DNA of 64,000 bases from Macrostomum hystrix (taxonomy: Eukaryota; Platyhelminthes; Macrostomidae). The notes under the pieces were generated by a model. It saw only the letters and a program-made list of their open reading frames with translations. It was not told where the DNA came from and did not search any database. Below are positions 60,700 to 64,000 of the stretch, piece by piece. Location: the NCBI GenBank assembly GCA_950097015.1, contig CATNEN010000034.1, forward strand, positions 5,102,501 through 5,166,500, written 5' to 3'. Position numbers and translations under genes: made by a program. Within the stretch, counting starts at the first letter, position 1. Each line of letters begins with the position of its first letter.

Positions 60700-61180
60700 A
60701 TCCCAAATCCCGAATCCCAACTCAGAAATACCAATTCTTAGAAATCCCAATTAATAGAAATCCCAATTCTTAGAATTCATAGAAATCAAATTTCTAAGAA
60801 ATATTTTTTCATAGAAATCCCAAATCACAGAAATCCCAACTCACAGAAATCCCAACTCACAGAAATCCCAACTCACAGAAATCCCAACTCACAGATATCC
60901 CAACTCACAGAAATCCCAATTCATATAAATCCCAATTCTTAGAATTCATAGAAATCGAATTCCTAATTCATGAAAATCTCAACACACAGAACCCCAATTT
61001 ATAAAATCCCAACTTACAGAAATTCCGATTTATCAAAATCTCGATTTATCAAAATCTCAACTCACAGAAATCCCGATTCAAATAAATCCCATAGATATCC
61101 CATTTTATAGAAAACGCAACTCAAATAAATTCCAATTCATAGTAATCCTAAGTCATTGAGAGTAAGTCATTAAGTCATTG
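60700..61180. repeat. degenerate 16-bp minisatellite
   Basis: CACAGAAATCCCAACT units, clear at 60825-60915 and increasingly diverged on both sides. Confidence 0.85.
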
Positions 61181-61519
61181 AAAAAACTCCGGTTTTTTTA
61201 CTTGCCGGTGTAAACTAATTTGTAGACTGAAGCAATAAAACAAAACTAAGCGGTCGGAACACAGTCGTGAAATAATAAAATAGTTATACGGAAAACATGC
61301 ACGACAGTATGTGCAAAAATTAACTGAAGAGTAACTTTTTCACTAGCTAACATCAGAGAGAATTGTATTACATCGTCTACTTTACGGAACTGCAGTTTCC
61401 AAGTTTGCTCGGATCAAAAAATTTCCCTACCAGTCAGTGAGGGCTATGAGGGACCTTTTTTAGTATTACGCTAAAAAACTTCCTTATTGTGCACATCACT
61501 CTTGATTGAAATTCATTGG
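61181..61519. other. unique spacer
   Basis: No feature recognised. Any first exon of the lectin gene could lie here or upstream, but I could not identify one. Confidence 0.5.
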
Positions 61520-62070
61520 GATTTCACTCTCCTCTCTAACTCACTCTCTCCTCTCTACGTCACTCTCTCTCCTCTCTACCTCACTCTCTCCTCTCTACCT
61601 CACTCTCTCTCCTCTCTACCTCACTCTCTCTCTCCTCTCTACCTCTCTCTCTCCTCTCTAGCTCACTCTCTCTCCTCTCTACCTCTCTCTCTCCTCTCTA
61701 CCTCTCTCTCTCCTCTCTACCTCACTCTCTCCTCTCTACCTCTCTCTCTCCTCTCTAGCTCACTCTCTCTCCTCTCTACCTCTCTCTCTCCTCTCTACCT
61801 CTCTCTCTCCTCTCTACCTCACTCTCTCCTCTCTACCTCTCTCTCTCCTCTCTACCTCACTCTCTCCTCTCTACCTCTCTCTCTCCTCTCTACCTCACTC
61901 TCTCCTCTCTACCTCTCTCTCTCCTCTCTACCTCACTCTCTCCTCTCTACCTCTCTCTCTCCTCTCTACCTCTCTCTCTCCTCTCTACCTCACTCTCTCC
62001 TCTCTACCTCTCTCTCTCTCTCCTATCTATCTCACTCTCTCTCTCCTCTCTAGCTCACTCTCGCTCATCT
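61520..62070. repeat. CT-rich minisatellite
   Basis: Units of CTCTCCTCTCTACCTCACTC and CTCTCCTCTCTACCTCTCTC type, about 16-20 bp, with variable CT lengths. A related CT-rich tract resumes at 62350-62600 after the ribozyme-bearing element. Confidence 0.95.
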
Positions 62071-62194
62071 CTCAGTTCAGCACCGGCATCTCGTACGACC
62101 GAGTCAGTGCCACGGAGTTGAGTGAGTATGGATTGAGTTGCTGGGCGCTGCCGAATCGATTACGATATGTTGAGATTGAAAGCTGGATTTGAAC

Positions 62195-62310
62195 AAGCGC
62201 CTATAGCCAAATGGCTGGAGCGCTGGGCTAGACTCTACTGATGAGCTCCAATAAGAGCGAAACGCGTCTGGAGTTGCCTTGGTTCGAATCCGGATTTCAA
62301 TTTTTTCGAT
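62195..62310 (+). mobile_element. tRNA-derived retroposon containing a hammerhead ribozyme
   Basis: Pol III box A-like TAGCCAAATGG at 62204-62214 and box B GGTTCGAATCC at 62281-62291. Between them, where a tRNA would carry its anticodon arm, sits a complete hammerhead core. The arrangement resembles the schistosome Sm-alpha SINE family. It interrupts a CT-rich minisatellite. Element ends are not defined; no target-site duplication was found. Confidence 0.7.
62232..62274 (+). ncRNA. type I hammerhead ribozyme
   Basis: Stem I 5' strand ACTCTA (62232-62237) pairs with TGGAGT (62269-62274), with one G-U pair. The conserved CTGATGA is at 62238-62244. Stem II GCTC/GAGC (62245-62248, 62255-62258) closes a CAATAA loop. 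Conserved GAAA is at 62259-62262. A minimal stem III C-G with a GC loop (62263-62266) is followed by TC, so the cleavage triplet is GTC and the predicted cut falls after 62268. Every invariant core position is present. Very short stem III is known in retroposon-borne animal hammerheads, which may cleave better as dimers; activity here is untested. Confidence 0.85.
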
Positions 62311-62349
62311 ACATATCGCAATCGATTCCAACATTAGATTTTTTTAATT

Positions 62350-62600
62350 CAATGGGCAGTGTCCTCTCTCCTCTCTCCCGCTCTCTCTCCCTCTCTCCCT
62401 CTCTCTACCTCACTCTCTCTCTACCTCACTCTCTCTCCTGTCTACCTCTCACTCTGCTCTCTACCTCACTCTCTCTTTCCTCTCTACCTCACTCACTCTC
62501 TCCTCTCGTCTCTCCCCTCTACCCCTCTCTCCTCTCTACATCATTAATTCCCTCACCTATCCTATCTACCAAACTCTCCTGTATGCGTAATAAATCTCCT
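62350..62600. repeat. CT-rich imperfect repeat
   Basis: CTCTCTCCCTCTCTCTACCTCACTC-like pyrimidine tract, related to 61520-62070 on the other side of the ribozyme-bearing element. Confidence 0.88.
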
Positions 62601-63189
62601 CTCCCTTCTCTTTCCAGTCTCCCATTTGAAACATTATCCCACTTGACTGACTAGCTTTTATCCTGAATTTGGTATCGAATTTTCATTCTAAAGATTAGCC
62701 CGCGTGTTACAGAGCGCTGCCTTTACGTTGACAAATTCTTTTAGCATTCGACAAAATATTTTCAAGTGTTGCAACGAGAATTGTGGGACAACGCGAAACT
62801 GGGATTAAAACGGTGCGGACAGACAGTTGATCCCAACTCCCATATCCGGGTTAGAGTGGTTGGGATAAAATTTGAGCTTTTCAGCAACCGGATAGATAGG
62901 ATAAATAAGTAATGATGGGATAAAAATGGGATTAACAGTCTCAGCTAATCTTCAAGAGCTCTCAAATCCTCACATTGCTTTTAGTCTGTAACCACTTAAC
63001 AGCTGTCAGGCAAGCTCAATTAGCTTCTCTATAATCCCAAACTAGTGCATTTAGTCGCTGCTACTTTCTGGTTGGGAAAAATTTAAGAAGCTTATCTTCA
63101 ACATCTTCTGACTAAAAAGGAGTTTCTGGTCGGACAAAAAGTCGGCCTCAAAAAAGCTCGTCAGAAAGTTTACTTTTATAATTAACACA
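62601..63189. other. unique spacer
   Basis: No gene or repeat recognised. Confidence 0.6.
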
Positions 63190-64000
63190 CGAGTTGTCTG
63201 TAGAGACTTGTCATCTATGAGTTGTCACATAGATTCTACAGTGAGTTGTTTGTAGTGACTTGTCATCTATGAGTTGTCGCATAGATTCTTCAGTGAGTTG
63301 TCTGTAGTTGTCATCTATGATTTGTCACATAGATTCTACAGTGAGTTGTCTGTAGTGACTTGTCATTGAGTTGTCTGTAATCTATATATTCTACAGTGAG
63401 TTGTCTGTAATCGATAGATTCTACAGTGAGTTGTCAGTAATCTATAGATTCTACAGTGAGTTGTCTGTAATCTATAGATTCTACAGTGAGTTGTCAGTAA
63501 TCTATAGATTCTACAGTGAGTTGTCAGTAATCTATAGATTCTACAGTGAGTTGTCTGTAATCTATAGATTCTACAGTGAGTTGTCAGTAATCTATAGATT
63601 CTACAGTGAGTTGTCTGTAATCTATAGATTCTACAGTGAGTTGTCAGTAATCTATAGATTCTACAGTGAGTTGTCTGTAATCTATAGATTCTACAGTGAG
63701 TTGTCAGTAATCTATAGATTCTACAGTGAGTTGTCTGTAATCTATATATTCTACAGTGAGTTGTCTGTAATCGATAGATTCTACAGTGAGTTGTCAGTAA
63801 TCTATAGATTCTACAGTGAGTTGTCAGAAATCTATAGATTCTACAGTGAGTTGTCAGTAATCTATAGATTCTACAGTGAGTTGTCAGAAATCTAGAGATT
63901 CTACAGTGAGTTGTCAGTAATCTATAGATTCTACAGTGAGTTGTCTGTAATCTATAGATTCTACAGTGAGTTGTCAGTAATCTATAGATTCTACAGTGAG
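63190..64000. repeat. 30-bp minisatellite running off the window
   Basis: About 22 regular copies from 63385 of a 30-bp unit, CTACAGTGAGTTGTCTGTAA plus TCTATAGATT, with CTG and CAG at one position often alternating. Earlier copies (63190-63384) are longer and diverged. Unit length divisible by 3 gives a 10-residue cyclic frame. Confidence 0.96.

Noticed and set aside
62195-62300. Functional tRNA gene
   Set aside because: The region between the boxes is a hammerhead ribozyme core rather than an anticodon arm, so it is called a retroposon.

Overview
This is a eukaryotic (animal) window: every gene recognised is split by GT-AG introns, and the protein families (Ptf1a bHLH, CLCA, a GAB-type docking protein, a class A GPCR, a discoidin/F-type lectin protein) are metazoan. 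Exons are GC-rich islands in AT-rich sequence. A tRNA-derived retroposon carrying a hammerhead ribozyme core resembles the schistosome Sm-alpha design, so a flatworm or other spiralian invertebrate is my best guess. That placement is inference and weak.

Layout. 1-11.1 kb, plus strand: Ptf1a, three coding exons, 5' end off the window. 11.1-15.0 kb: two long minisatellites. 15.1-22.7 kb, minus strand: a complete ten-exon CLCA gene with metalloprotease motif, VWA domain with intact MIDAS, and C-terminal membrane anchor. 23.3-31.0 kb: satellite-like block, a 34-bp family followed by a 5.4-kb 23-bp array. 33.3-37.5 kb, minus: GAB-type PH-domain docking protein. 37.5-42.1 kb: no recognised gene, one SINE and a 15-bp array. 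42.2-45.5 kb, plus: four-exon divergent class A GPCR. 45.5-51.9 kb: intergenic, arrays. 52.0-60.6 kb, minus: secreted-type protein with two F5/8C (discoidin) domains followed by an F-type lectin (fucolectin) domain, N-terminus not found. 61-64 kb: CT-rich arrays, the ribozyme-bearing SINE, and a 30-bp array running off the end.

The outstanding structural property is minisatellite density: about forty tandem arrays with units of 8-48 bp occupy roughly 45 percent of the window (my own coordinate sums), with one or more in most introns, usually with a unit not used elsewhere. Very long apparent reading frames in these arrays (up to about 1,800 codons at 25.5-31.0 kb) are periodic artefacts and are not annotated as genes.

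The genes show no obvious functional linkage. All exon boundaries were set by hand from GT/AG sites, phase agreement and family resemblance; they have not been checked against transcripts.
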